64,000 nucleotides of DNA from Thysanoteuthis rhombus (GCA_963457665.1 OY735207.1:35162316-35226315), one strand, 5' to 3'; shown: positions 25,381-35,822, counted from the first letter of the stretch. Translations and numbers: made by a program. Notes: generated from the letters alone by a model not told the origin.

Positions 25381-28300
25381 TACATACCTTTTACATGTAT
25401 GATACATTTCAATGTTGTATCAATATATAAAATGTATTTTTACGTTTCCATCGTAGCTGTCTAATTATTTAGATGCAGCTACAAAACAAGAGAGGGTCAT
25501 GCAACGAAAATGCGCAAATCAAACAAAAAACATCCTCATTGCGAAGAAACGTGAACGGCACATTGTTGAAAAATAAATACCTTGCTCTTATTGCCGTAAG
25601 AGAGTCCCTTTTGTTTGAAAAAAAATGCAAGAAAGTCCGTTAGAGTGAAACAACAAATGCAAGATACGAAATGCTTTTACGAATCTCATCTTCTCTTCTC
25701 TTTCTGTTAATCTCCAGCCTGGGTCTCTCTCTACCAAAGACATCTTCGATATTTTGCTGCTTTGTCTTAGGACCCATCCTCCGTCAAAGCTTTGTATGAA
25801 GAAAAAAAATACAGATCATGTCTTAATTAAACATTGTGTATGATATGGTCGTCTATATGTTTATTTGTTCATAACATTTCAATTAAGTTCCCTCTAGCCT
25901 TCGTTTGGATGTTCTTAGCTCTAGATTGTGGAATCACTTTTTGGAACACAAGCGAGCATTAGACTAGACACGTCTCATCCGTTTTTTGTTTTTTTTTATA
26001 TGTATTCCCATACATCGATGCTTCGATCTTTGCCAAATATAGAGGGTTCCTGTTTTACATTAGATCGACTTTTTCTGTGCCGTTAACCGTTAATACGGTC
26101 CTAAGTGTAGCATAGAGCCTACAGCTAATACCGTGTTTTCTTTGTACCAACAACATTTTCACGATCTCTTTTTTGTTTCTTTCAGGTTAGTTGGTTGTTT
26201 TGTCTACTGCAACCTCTTAAATCAAGTCGATAGTTTGACGGGTTATCAACATGCTGACATGATTCTTCCATTTCTTTTAGACTTACCAATCTGTTTGTCA
26301 GCAGTCATCATCAACAAATGGTAAATAGATTTATACTCCTCTTCTAACTTTGAACGGAAGATTGATGATTTAATCTGTATATACCTATATACATCTATAG
26401 GATAAAGATCTGGTTTCTGTATGTTTGTTCGTGGGTTTGTTTCCGTGACACAGCAAAATATATATTTAGAATGGCTTGATATTTCTTCTGCATCGAAAAA
26501 AATCTGCTATTTCCCTTTTATTCTCGCAATTCTATTATAGGTGAAATATTCAGCATATTCGAAGCTTTAGTATGGGATAGCTTTTCCCTTGTTTTTTCTT
26601 CAGAAAACTGAGCCGTTTTGGCAAACCATCCGATGGTTGTTTACAGTGTGCTGCTTAATGTTGTTGCATTCTTTTCTGATTGCCTCTCACGGCTGGCCAG
26701 TGTTCCTAAATTTCTCCCAACCAGTTTGGACTTGATATACACCCACATGTTCTCTTTGGCGTTAAAATCTTTCATATGATGGAAAGTGCTTGGCTTGCAT
26801 ATACCGTTTTGGGGACAAATTTTGATAATATCTAAGTGAGTTTCTCAAATTTGAAATCCCTTCTCGCTATTGAAGCATTGTTATGTTTTTTCTTTTGCAG
26901 TATAGGCCGGAGATGGTGCATGTTTCTCTATTCAGTCTCCTCCGGTTTCAGCATGTTTTGCGTCCTCGTTCTGCACATGATGGGTGACCTGCATAAGTAC
27001 CCATACATGATCATAGTCCTGGCTGCCTTCAGCAAGATGGGAGTGGGCGCTGCTCTTGCCCTACTTACCCTTATCACTGCAGAGTCCTTCCCCACAGTCG
27101 TCCGGTAGGTGTCGTTTTTTTTCTGTTTTTTTTTTTTCTTCTTTTCTTTCTTCTCTTTCTTTAAATACCCTTCTGTTCAATGAATCCAGACTCCCTCTAA
27201 ATAGGATACTTGGTAAGAGGGATCTAGACCAATGATGACGAACCTATTCCGCGCATGTCAGCGGTGAAACGCCACGGGTTCTTAGGTAACACACGATGAA
27301 CTTAGAAAAAAAGAATTTAGATTTCATTTCATGATCCTAGTTTTATAAGAATATTTTGAAATTTGAAGTTATATTTTATTAAACTCCTAGAAATATAGAA
27401 AATTAGCCTCTTGTCTACAAGCATTTACCTTGTGTGACACTCCGATAACAGGGTTGTTCAAACAATTGAAATTTTGACACACCGTGCTAAAAGGGTCCGC
27501 CATTGCTATACTCTTTTTAAGCGACACGCCTTTATCTATTTTTTCATATCTCGCCATTTAACATTTCTGCATTCATGTTGGACTGAGTATCCATTGAACA
27601 ATTTCAAATATTGTTTATTTAATGCAGAAGTCTACAGCACCATCTTTTGCACAATCCTGACCAAATCTTAGAAATGTTTTTTGTAGTTAATTTATGTTTA
27701 TTTATTCAATGTAGCTGTTTATCATTTTTGAAGTCAGTCAATTGTAGAGCAAAAATTGGTTACACACAAACTTGAGGGAATAGACATTGTTTAAAGCTCA
27801 AACATTTGACTTTTTTTTCGTTCATGAGAGACCCAAAAAAGAAAATGATAGATAGATAGATGGATATATAAATAAGACAAGAATGTGAGAGTTTAGTATG
27901 AACAGCTGTAATCAAAATGTTTGAAAATGTAATCAATTTATTTCTTACATGAAATTTGCAATACTGAGAGAAATTGTATAATCATTGCATAATAACTTTA
28001 ATGTAAATATACAATACACACTCTTCCACTGCATTTACAATGCCATGAACACTTCAAATTAAATTACCCTTTGGCCCAATAAATCGTCTGGTTACCGTGC
28101 TGGATTCTTCATGGCATTTCTCGGTACAGTTGGAGTCACTTGACGATGCCCATCTCCTACACCAATGATATATAACAGGTGGTACTAACACGGGGTTGCA
28201 AGAGTGTCTCAACTAGTGGAGATCGGAAGCACTGCACTAATGAATAGTCTGCAAGACTAGCTTAACATCTAACACTTTACAGGAAGCAAACTCGGACAGA

Positions 28301-30661
28301 TTCATTTGTATTTGCATATTCGTATGTGTGTGTATGTGTGTGTGTGAATGTATTCTGATTGTTTCGGAAATTTTCTGGTTTCTTCCAGGTGTATGGCAAT
28401 GGCTTTTGGCGTTGGTGCAGGAATAATGGGCTCCCTTTTATCCTTCTATATACGCAGATACCTGACGTTTGTAAGTGAATTTCGTTTTCAATCTTATCTA
28501 TCGCTTCCTCCTTCTCTTCAAACCTGCAGCAAAAAAACATTGTTGATTTTTTTTAAGTCAAAATCTGCTATCATCTTATTTATCAACTTATTTTTCATCT
28601 CTCTTCCTCTTACCCATCTTTATTTATCGATCAACGTCTCGTTTCATCGATCAACTTATTTCACTTCTAATTTCATCAGCAGCCTTTTAGCGTCCGTCCC
28701 CAACATTCACCAGACCTCTCTATCTTGGGCGTCGCAGAGCCAATATTTTCTGAATTTGTCTAGTTGGTCACGCCATTCTATTGTTTGTTGGCCACAGTTT
28801 TATATGATCTCTTTGGATTCCTTCTTTCCAAGTCCCTGCAACTGGTGTTGACCGACTGAGCAGGTTTATTTTTTGACGAATCTGAGACCTTCTGCGCTTA
28901 GCAATACCGAGCCTCGGGGGAAACATCATCGGCCACTGTATAGTACCAGTGCAGAGCTACCAAAGAATGTACTGCGAACAGATACTACACAGTGATCCTT
29001 GAGAACGGGGAGCGACATTGTCCCTATACAGAGCGCAGAAGTACTGTGGTTCTTGGCAGAGGTGCTGATCCATACGTAAATGATCTCAACATTTTTACGT
29101 GAATTATGACAGTAGTTCGATGATGATGATGATGATGATGTAGAAGCTGAGGAAAGGTTATAAGACATAAAGAAAAAGAACAAAAAAAAACATTATCAAA
29201 GTTTTCGCCATCGAAAAGCAAACCGATATTTCTGGCTCAATTGATGTAACGCATCCAACCAACAAATCTTCTTTAGATCAAATATATTCAGGTGGTATTT
29301 TTAAACTAAGTTTGCCTATTTTTCACTATTGCTTTTGGGGTCGAGTTTTCGTCTCTCCTTGGCTGCCTTAAGTGATCACTTTGTCAAGAATGTTGAGTGT
29401 ACGCGAATTATTCAAGTGAGTTCGTCTGTAGACGTGAAGTAAAATGAGTCAAGTTGTTTTATTAAAGAAACCTTCAATTCGATTGGGAAAAACAATTCAT
29501 ATCGATCAAGAGAAATTTGCCAGCATTGTGACGATGTCGATTTAAAATAGATATTTTCTACATCTTCCACTATCATGTTTGCTCTTATTAGATCTGTCCA
29601 CAAATTTTCTTCGCTGATACTCTGACAGCAACAATAAGATTAAATGTTCGAAGTCTTAATTATCGAATTATATATTAGCTGTGTGCAAAATTTCTTAAGA
29701 AAAAAACTGATTTTCAACTGTGTATTCAGATCTTGGTTTTCAAAGGATGCGCTGCGAATCTCTGCGTGCACCTAATGATAAGTATCAAAAATATTTTTAA
29801 TAAAAACAGAATAGGGATTAAACAACATTGCGAATGTCGGGAGCGGAGTTGAACTAGATTTGAATAAAATTTTTATTGAATAAACAAAGACATTTAATTT
29901 CTAACGTGTGCAAATTTGGTAAGACATTCAATATCAAAAAGTCGTCAAGACAAGAAGTTGTCAGGTTCTTGGGCTATTTCCCTTGAAAAGGCATAAACCA
30001 AAACTTAAAATTGGCAAACAAAGCGCTTTCAAACGGTTATTTCCTTGACTAGATAAACATAGCCGACAACACGGTTTCAAATTCTTAGGTTATCTTCACT
30101 TTTGGAATCCATGAGCCCCAAACTTGCATAATAAAGAGGATATTAAAACTGTGAAGTTGGGTGAACAGTCTCAATTTCTTGATTTCGTGAAGGCATGCAC
30201 CCAAATCTCCTTGCGCTCTCTTTTACTGAAAATTATCTTATGCATTCCTCTTGGCGACACGACAGGATACAACTTTATGAGCAAAAATAAGGTCTGAATA
30301 CACTGTTGGAAATCAAACGCCACTTCTTTTTACAAAAAAAAATCCCATGGCAAACATTAACTTTAATGAGAGAATCGAAATCGACGTCCTGTTCGCACGA
30401 TGTCAAAAAAAAAAAAAAAAAAGTGAGATATCAAGTCTTTATTTCTCTACTTTCAATTTGTATCTTTTGCAGGATTCTTATCACTATACAATCCCTTACA
30501 TTCTTCAAGGGTTGCTCATCTGTACGATGGGAGTTGTGGGGTTAGCGCTACCGGAAACAGCGGCCATTCCTATGCCAGATGTTCTTCAATGTCGACACAG
30601 AAAATATCAATTACAGGCCGATGCCGCGTCTCAGTATATATTCCTACGCGACCAGTCATGA
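16445..30661 (+). CDS. SLC22-family organic ion transporter, 3' part (7 exons, 5' end missing)
   Basis: Exons 16445-16673, 21972-22164, 24470-24703, 26186-26320, 26901-27104, 28389-28470 and 30473-30661 all have AG/GT borders and matching phases. Joined, they total 1266 bases: 421 residues plus a TGA stop. Visible landmarks in order are a GGMMADILGRRP loop after the second membrane segment, PESTRWL at the start of the large central cytoplasmic loop, a second GRR loop, and LPET near the C-terminus. This set is characteristic of the SLC22 branch of the major facilitator superfamily, which moves organic cations, anions or carnitine across the plasma membrane. Family members are usually about 550 residues, so roughly 130 are missing: the first membrane segment and the outer loop. 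The substrate class cannot be told. The C-terminal tail is short, ending LRDQS. No premature stop or frameshift was seen, so the gene looks functional. Confidence 0.92.
16800..17290 (-). repeat. Inverted cluster of SINE-tail-like units in transporter intron
   Basis: About three reverse-complement copies of the GGCCTTGTGCC...GAGTT family sit near 16810-16915, 16930-17060 and 17205-17290. Together with 14230-14700 (+) they could pair as inverted repeats flanking exon A. Confidence 0.5.
17291..21609. other. Interior of the large transporter intron
   Basis: It holds a (TTGTTGTTC)n run at 18234-18260, one SINE-tail-like copy at 18895-18960, and a strong inverted pair, CTTTCGCCG/CGGCGAAAG, near 19154-19190. 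The rest is unremarkable AT-rich intron. Confidence 0.5.
21610..21890 (+). repeat. SINE-tail-like units before exon B
   Basis: Two copies (GGTCGATCCCCACTGGCCTTGTGCCGAAC and ATGAGATCGATCCTCATTGAC...GGCCTTGTGTCAGACCAAG) end about 80 bp before the acceptor of exon B. GATCGATCC is weakly B-box-like, suggesting a tRNA-derived origin. Confidence 0.5.
21972..22164 (+). CDS. SLC22-like transporter exon B (membrane segments 4-6)
   Basis: The acceptor is ttaattccag and the donor is gtaagc. The exon starts with GT, completing the glycine codon left by exon A, and continues CFLVISIVLPLEVVGRRWR. Two more hydrophobic helices follow, ending LPFLGFY before a split phenylalanine codon. In SLC22 proteins the segment after VGRRWR is helix 5. 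Exon A is 5.3 kb upstream, across an intron rich in SINE-like tails. Confidence 0.9.
22558..22628. repeat. (TG)n microsatellite in intron
   Basis: (TG)n with GCGTGCGTGCG interruptions, in the intron after exon B. Confidence 0.95.
23150..24390. repeat. 1.2 kb imperfect inverted repeat in transporter intron
   Basis: The left arm (about 23200-23660) is a degenerate array of GTCCAATGCAAACAC-like units. The right arm (about 24195-24385) holds the reverse complement (GCATTGGACGTTT). Between them, ACAATTTATGCATATATATG...CATGATGCATACG (23647-23698) faces CGTATGCATCATGTGCGTAT...ATAAATTGT (24156-24190), and CACTCTACATACCACAC (about 23767) faces GGTATGTAGAGTATGTG (about 23970). The open frames across it are by-products of the short units. 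Confidence 0.75.
24470..24703 (+). CDS. SLC22-like transporter exon C (PESTRWL and central cytoplasmic loop)
   Basis: The acceptor is tcctcttacag. The first base completes TTC from exon B, after which the frame reads LVPESTRWL, the SLC22 hallmark that opens the central intracellular loop. About 60 mostly polar residues follow, then TVGRWTVAVLYTW begins helix 7. The donor is TG/gtatat, splitting a tryptophan codon. A second reading of the exon end is hidden by the downstream (ATC)n tract, which belongs to a LINE tail and is intronic. Confidence 0.92.
24801..25270 (-). mobile_element. RTE-like LINE 3' end, antisense in transporter intron
   Basis: It opens on the + strand with (ATC)n and is followed by the reverse complement of the YVQ/ILGKV, HDRGL, WIPRDHMCN, LKWQWASQVAKMADNRW, LNLTWRDHNTAQCI and YGAETWNLTKR blocks. 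It lies in the intron after exon C, opposite to the gene. Confidence 0.78.
25298..25377. repeat. (TA)n microsatellite in intron
   Basis: About 38 TA units directly after the antisense LINE tail in the intron after exon C. Confidence 0.95.
26186..26320 (+). CDS. SLC22-like transporter exon D (membrane segments 7-8)
   Basis: The acceptor is tttctttcag and the donor is TG/gtaaat. The exon is 135 bases, an exact multiple of three. It opens with G completing a tryptophan and reads LVGCFVYCNLLNQVDSL, then a second hydrophobic stretch (MILPFLLDLPICLSAVIINK). It matches the position of helices 7 and 8 with a short outer loop between. Confidence 0.85.
26901..27104 (+). CDS. SLC22-like transporter exon E (second GRR loop, segments 9-10)
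   Basis: The acceptor is tcttttgcag. The leading T completes TGT, and IGRRWCMFLYSV follows, the second-half counterpart of the GRR loop that MFS proteins keep after helix 8. Two hydrophobic helices follow. The exon ends AESFPTVV with an arginine codon split at CG/gtaggt. ESFPTVVR is typical of the loop before helix 11 in this family. Confidence 0.92.
28075..28245 (+). repeat. SINE body copy related to 30760-31000
   Basis: It shares GTACCATGCTGG-like, TTCATGG-ATTTCT and CCCATCTC segments with the body of the SINE at 30760-31076. It lies in the transporter intron before exon F. The tRNA head was not found. Confidence 0.45.
28389..28470 (+). CDS. SLC22-like transporter exon F (membrane segment 11)
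   Basis: The acceptor is ggtttcttccag and the donor is a consensus gtaagt. The exon is 82 bases. The first base completes the arginine begun in exon E, and the frame reads CMAMAFGVGAGIMGSLLSF followed by YIRRYLTF, a glycine-rich helix as expected for segment 11. It ends in phase 0. Confidence 0.9.
28673..28850 (-). mobile_element. RTE-like LINE 3' end fragment, antisense in transporter intron
   Basis: The reverse complement carries the block encoding the last ~45 codons of the family (DQLDKFRKYWLCDAQD-like) next to a short remnant of the tail. It joins directly to another repeat that ends in (GAT)7 at 29120-29141. Confidence 0.6.
30473..30661 (+). CDS. SLC22-like transporter exon G (segment 12, LPET and stop)
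   Basis: The acceptor is tatcttttgcag. The exon encodes a final hydrophobic helix (YILQGLLICTMGVVGLA), then LPETAAIPMPDV, the conserved SLC22 C-terminal signature, and a 27-residue basic and polar tail ending at TGA (30659-30661). A consensus-like donor (gtaagc at 30663) lies one base after the stop. An intron in the 3' UTR or an alternative isoform is therefore possible. Confidence 0.92.
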   Translation, partial: DSYHYTIPYILQGLLICTMGVVGLALPETAAIPMPDVLQCRHRKYQLQADAASQYIFLRDQS

Positions 30662-30735
30662 CGTAAGCGGAACTATCCGTTTTAATCAGCCTTAAAACAC
30701 AAAAGTAAGTCCCTGCTTTAGTATGTTATACAATC

Positions 30736-30741
30736 AATAAA
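30736..30741 (+). promoter_or_regulatory. Candidate polyadenylation signal of the SLC22-like gene
   Basis: A canonical AATAAA lies 75 bases after the stop codon of the transporter. It is the first such hexamer downstream and would give a very short 3' UTR. Confidence 0.45.
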
Positions 30742-30759
30742 TTCACATTATCCCATTAA

Positions 30760-31076
30760 CGCCATAATACCATACTGGGTCCTTCATGAAATTTCTGCGG
30801 CTATTCGGGTTACTCAATGGGGCTCATCTCATCTCTCTAAGTAGCACGTACTGGATTACATGGGGACAACAGCACTTGGGAGAGGTTGGTTCGTGCCTTT
30901 CTCAAGAACACTTGAAGTGAACACAAATTACCTCAAACGGAATTTTTACACTAGACGCAGCTTGTTTTTTTCTATCCAAAAATATGAAGATATTTCTTTA
31001 TCTAGATTTGAACCCGGGCTACTGGCGTCAAAGGAAGATAACAGAATTATCTTACCAACAGAGCAAGCCTCGTAAT
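30760..31076 (-). mobile_element. tRNA-headed SINE copy
   Basis: On the - strand, 31076-31005 reads like a degenerate tRNA: GCTCTGTTGGTAAGA (A-box-like) and CCCGGGTTCAAATCT (B-box-like), about 45 bases apart. The body (30760-31000) resembles the sequence at 28075-28245, so the family is repeated. It starts about 100 bp after the transporter stop. Confidence 0.6.
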
Positions 31077-31174
31077 TATAATGATATAATTATATACCTA
31101 ATGCTATAAAGACGAAGAATATTTCTTTGTGTCTTTCTTTTTTCATTTCTTTTTCTAACTATGTCCTCATAGAC

Positions 31175-31760
31175 TCCTAAACGGCTGCACCCCACAAGCT
31201 GAAAATTTGTGAATAATCTTAATCCATGATGAACATAGGATAGGTGGTAAATGACTTCTGGTGACCTCTAAAGGTCAATTTTAAGTCAGGTCAATTTTAT
31301 CGTTTTTTTATTAAACGGAGACAGTTGCACCCTAAATGCTTCAGATTTATGTATAAGGTTAACTTGACCGCAGGATGAGTATAGGGTAGGTTGTGCTGAC
31401 CTCTGATTAACATTAAATGTCAATTTAAAGTCAATTTTGACAGATATTGTCAGATCTAACTGCGACGGTTGCACCCTACCGTTTACAAATGTGTGTACAT
31501 GGTTAACGACCCCAGGGCAAATACAGGATAGATGTTGCTTACCCCTGGTGACCCATGAAGATCAGTTTAGGGTCAGGTCAATTTTTGAATTTTCTAAAAA
31601 GACGGTTGCATGTTGACGAGCTACACATTAGCATACATGGGTAACTTGACCCCCAGGATGAACAAAGAATATGTGACCCAGACCTCTGGTGACCTGTAGC
31701 GATCAATTTGAGGTCAGGTAAATTTTACTATTTTCAAAAAGGTCAATTTTGACTTCTTTG
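31175..31760 (+). repeat. Minisatellite, ~142 bp x ~4, rich in AGGTCA half-sites
   Basis: Four units begin near 31180, 31318, 31462 and 31601 with (A/G)ACGGTTGCACCCTA-like bases. Each continues GGTTAACTTGACCCCAGGATGA, CTGACCTCTGGTGACC and AAGGTCAATTTTAAGTCAGG. Units are clearly diverged. Several AGGTCA/TGACCT hexamers occur per unit (for example 31262-31267, 31272-31277 and 31288-31293). Confidence 0.85.
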
Positions 31761-31845
31761 AACCACCTGAAGGGTTACTATCCCTACTTTAAGAAGCTCC
31801 GGGTTAGAATTTTCTAAACGACCTCTCAGTATTGATTACTTTTCA

Positions 31846-31922
31846 CTCTTGGCAGCACTGGGTAACCGAGTTAACTTGTGTATATGTATCGGTCGCAGTT
31901 TCGATTCCTGCAGCAGCCCTAT
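31846..31922 (+). repeat. tRNA-like segment (SINE head)
   Basis: CTGGGTAACCGAGTTAACTTG and, 35 bases later, GTTTCGATTCCTGCAGCAGC resemble RNA polymerase III A and B boxes with tRNA spacing. Acceptor and anticodon stems do not close well, so it is a SINE head or tRNA pseudogene, not a tRNA gene. Confidence 0.5.
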
Positions 31923-32159
31923 TTTCTTTAATTGTTTATTCTATTGACGTTGTCTGCAGCGAATGATACATTAACAGTGTAACGACGGGAGATCATTTCA
32001 AATAAGTTTCTGCATAATATCATTCTGTCGGATCATTTAAATCAATTTCTTGATACGTATTATTTTTTTCGTGTTGCAAGAAGGGAATTGGCCGAGAATA
32101 AACGAGATGAGAATTTGGTGTGAAAACAGTTATTTGGATCATGTATATCAATTTATAAA

Positions 32160-32218
32160 TACACACACTCAAACACATACACACACACACATACACACAC
32201 ACAAACACACACACACGC

Positions 32219-32262
<44 letters not shown>

Positions 32263-32363
32263 CATTTCGAATAAGAGTTTCTATATAACACAATTTATAA
32301 TCACTCATATATATATACATATATATACATACAAAATACATGCATATATAATATTTATACATA

Positions 32364-32397
<34 letters not shown>

Positions 32398-32723
32398 CCA
32401 TGTATATACACATATATAATATATATACATATAAGATATATACATACATATACATATATACATATACACATATTCACATACTTACACATATGTATATAAA
32501 CATATATGTACATATATATATATATGCATATAAATATATATACATGTGTATATATATATACTTGATATATATATAAATAATATATACATACATATATATA
32601 CATATAAATATATACATATATATACATATAAATGCATACATATATATACATATATATGTAAATACGTATATACGTATATATATATACATACATATATATA
32701 TACATACATATATATATATATAA

Positions 32724-32755
<32 letters not shown>

Positions 32756-32785
32756 ATGTGTGCGTATATGTGTGTGTGTGTGTAT
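32160..32785. repeat. 600 bp (CA)/(TA)/(ATATAC) microsatellite field
   Basis: (CA)n, (TA)n, then about 450 bp of degenerate ATATACATATA, ending in (TG)n. Long Tyr/Ile/His frames on both strands are by-products of the repeat, not genes. Confidence 0.95.
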
Positions 32786-33131
32786 TCTTTTTAAACTCAT
32801 AAATTTCGTAATTTTGTCCATTCAAAGTGCACAATACTTCAAAGTTGAGCAATTAATTTACTATTAGAGGAGAATTATTGGCTCATTTGTCATCTGTTGA
32901 ATTTGTAATTTATCAACTGTGTAGTTATAAACTAAATTTTGATCTTGAGCTTTTTCTCTCAAGATAATTTTCATAAGCTACAAAAAGTTGTGAGAGTGTT
33001 CACTTGTTGTGTCTATGTGGATTTCACCTCCTCTTTCTTCCTCTCCCAAACGAATTGTTGCATCTATTTCGACCTTGGAACTTATCTTTCAGTTCTCTTT
33101 GTTTTCTCTCTAACTGCCTTTTTTTTTTTCA

Positions 33132-33931
33132 GTCTTTTAGGTCCACCAGAATAAACTGGATGTTACGATATGTTCAAAAGAAAAGCGCGGGCACAAAATA
33201 TCCATGCAGACGAGAAAGGGCGACACCGGTTACACTGTTCCGAAAGAACTGGTCCCAATATGAAGAGAGAGATTTTGAGTTAACGGTTAATGAAGAATGG
33301 AAAGCACGAGAAAATATTTGACTGTTTGAATTAATAATGCAACTCATAACACAAAAGAACAGAAGAAAAAGGGCCTACAATACGAACATGCGTTTATATA
33401 TCGCAGTGAACGAAAAATTGTGTAACTCGTCAAAGAGAAAGTTTTGGGCACTAAAAGTGACTTCCTCTCAATGTTCATATGTTGGAAGAGAATTATAAAC
33501 TACTTACTTTTAGACGTTTCTAGCCGAGCATTTAATATTTAGTTACTAACACGAAATTGTAAAATGTATACCTCAGCGAACAATTTTCATACACCGTTTT
33601 TATTTGAATTTTACAAAAAAAAAATAAATAAATTAAAATACAAAGATCGAACTGAGAAAAATAGCTGATTAACTCAAGGAAACAGAATATCCCCCCCCCC
33701 AAAAAAAAAATCATAATTAAACTCTCAGTGGAGGGCAAATCATTTGAATCAAATGAGTCATTCACGGAAACATTTCACGAAAGCAAAGCTGACCCACAAG
33801 AGATGATTAATTCATGGCTATGGTCAACTCGTCTGGCTAAACGAAGTAATCAACAAGTTACAAGAGAAAGCCGTATGCTAAGTGTAAACGGCTCTATCGT
33901 CTCAAGTACAATCGCGGTTACCACCCCTTGA
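33132..33931 (+). other. Possible alternative terminal exons downstream of the SLC22-like gene
   Basis: Two stretches look more protein-like than their surroundings. One follows a long T-tract acceptor at about 33120-33131 and stays open for about 60 codons to a stop at 33321, with another frame open for 40 codons from 33142. The second follows ctctcag at 33722-33728 and is open to a stop at 33929-33931; it includes SFTETFHESKADPQEMINSW and ends AVTTP. Neither matches a family I recognise. They could be alternative C-terminal exons of the transporter, reached from the donor at 30663, an unrelated small gene, or chance. Confidence 0.25.
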
Positions 33932-33988
33932 CCGTGTTCGCAATTCATCCAAAATGAAAACACATCGAATTGATTTGAGAAAATGTAA

Positions 33989-34139
<151 letters not shown>

Positions 34140-34922
34140 TTCAGACCAATGGATCTTTTTTCTGAATTAGAAAAAATATAAATGCTTCTATTTAAACGCT
34201 CAGTAAAGAGGCAATATATACCAAGAACTTCCAAATGTGACTTTTTTTCGAATTTGGGAGCTTAAAAAAACTGTTAATGTCTACGATTTACACCCTGGTT
34301 GCCTCCCCTTCATACAGAAAAGCTGGTCGTCAAACTTGATACATTTCTCAAATCCAAGATATGAACGGAAAACTTCCCAATTTTATGGGAAAAAATTAGT
34401 ATGCGACGAAACCGGAGAAAATGCTTGCTAAACTTTATTGCAGGAGATTCTTGTAATTTTTTTTTTTTTTTGTACCGACTTTAAAGTTGGTAAAAAAGGT
34501 GAGAATAGATGGTCTCTATCCCAAAATCTGCTGATGAATTGCTCAGAACACAAACGTCAAGAATAAAATGATATCCACTCCAATTGTCAGTCAGCTGAAA
34601 TATAATATTTGGTTATGCAGGTAAGCAAAGAAATTAATTGCTTTGCTAAGGTGAACGGAAGATAACTCAACAGCCTTCATTCCATTTTCTTCTATTTTAA
34701 ATGGGGAACATGGACTGGATTTTTCAAAGTTCACACATGCATTTATATACCTTTTCTAAAAAAAAAAAACTGAAAATTGAAACAGGCAGAAGAAAAACTG
34801 TGGAAGAAATTCGAATGAGTGTTTTCAATTTATGTATGGTTGGATGTGGACGCTCCTGTGTTGAAACTGATAGCTCTGTCCTTGCACGCACGTGATTAAC
34901 TCGGGTTTGCTGGGATATGATG

Positions 34923-35230
34923 TACAGGTTTCCCCGCTATCCGAAAGGGGTCCTCCTATTGAGAACTTTCGTAAGCCGAAATGGCATTTAGCGAAGAAGG
35001 ATTTACCATTAATTTATATGGGGAAAATTTTTGAGCGGGTCTAGAACAAAAAATATAACCTACAAAATAATACCGAGTAATGCATAAAACCTAAAATAAC
35101 ATTACCATGTAGTAAAAGCAAGAATGATATACAAGATAGAGAACGTGTCTATAAATTTTACCTTTTTTCGTAAAAGTAAGAAAAAAAAAAAGGTGGAAAG
35201 CTAACCTTGGAAATGCGGGGGATACCTGTA
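34923..35230 (+). mobile_element. 308 bp MITE with TACAGG...CCTGTA termini (pogo/Tigger-like)
   Basis: It begins TACAGGTTTCCCCGC and ends GCGGGGGATACCTGTA, the inverse with one or two differences, flanked by GTAC/TAC consistent with a TA target. The interior has TATCCGAAAGGGG...CTTTCGTAAGCCGAA and no coding frame. This layout is typical of short non-autonomous Tc1/mariner-superfamily elements, with a Tigger-like flavour. Confidence 0.72.
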
Positions 35231-35788
35231 CTCGAAAAATTAGAAATGTTTTGGGTTTTTTTTTTCAGAGTGAACATTTTTTTCAAACGATTAGTTTTGG
35301 AGCCTCATGTCCAACATTGAAAAGGAAAGATCAGTCAAGAGAGGCAGAAATTGAATAACCGAAAAACAAAGCAGACTCCTGTAAGAAATGAGAGTAATAA
35401 GAGGAATAACCGGATGGAAAGGGAAAAGATTTTTTTCTAAAAAGGAACGAATGAAAAACATCACCAGAACCAAACGGCCTTGGAGGTTGGATTATTTTAA
35501 CTGTTTGCCAAATAAAGCTTTGTCAGATATTCGTTTGTCGGTTCGAGTATATTCTACTAATACAAATACACTGACTTTTCCTGTATTTTTCATGTTATGA
35601 TATAATGAAGGCGTTTGTTTTTCCTACCAGTTTAAGTGGTAGGTGTTTGAATTGAGGTTTTGAATGCCGATTTTCAAGGAAGGCAGGCATTGAATATTGG
35701 CGTAAGTTGATCTCCTTACCATTTTGCTTTGTGGTTTACTGAGTTAAACTTTAAAATATGAAGCCCAAAATATATGTATGAATACACA

Positions 35789-35822
<34 letters not shown>

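Noticed and set aside
31005-31922. Functional tRNA genes
   Set aside because: A- and B-box-like motifs are present at two places, but acceptor and anticodon stems do not close and a repeated body is attached to one, so they are SINE heads.
32355-32852. 165-codon - strand open frame
   Set aside because: Made almost wholly of Tyr, Ile, His and Thr from (ATATAC)n and (CA)n; overlapping frames are open on both strands, as expected of a microsatellite.
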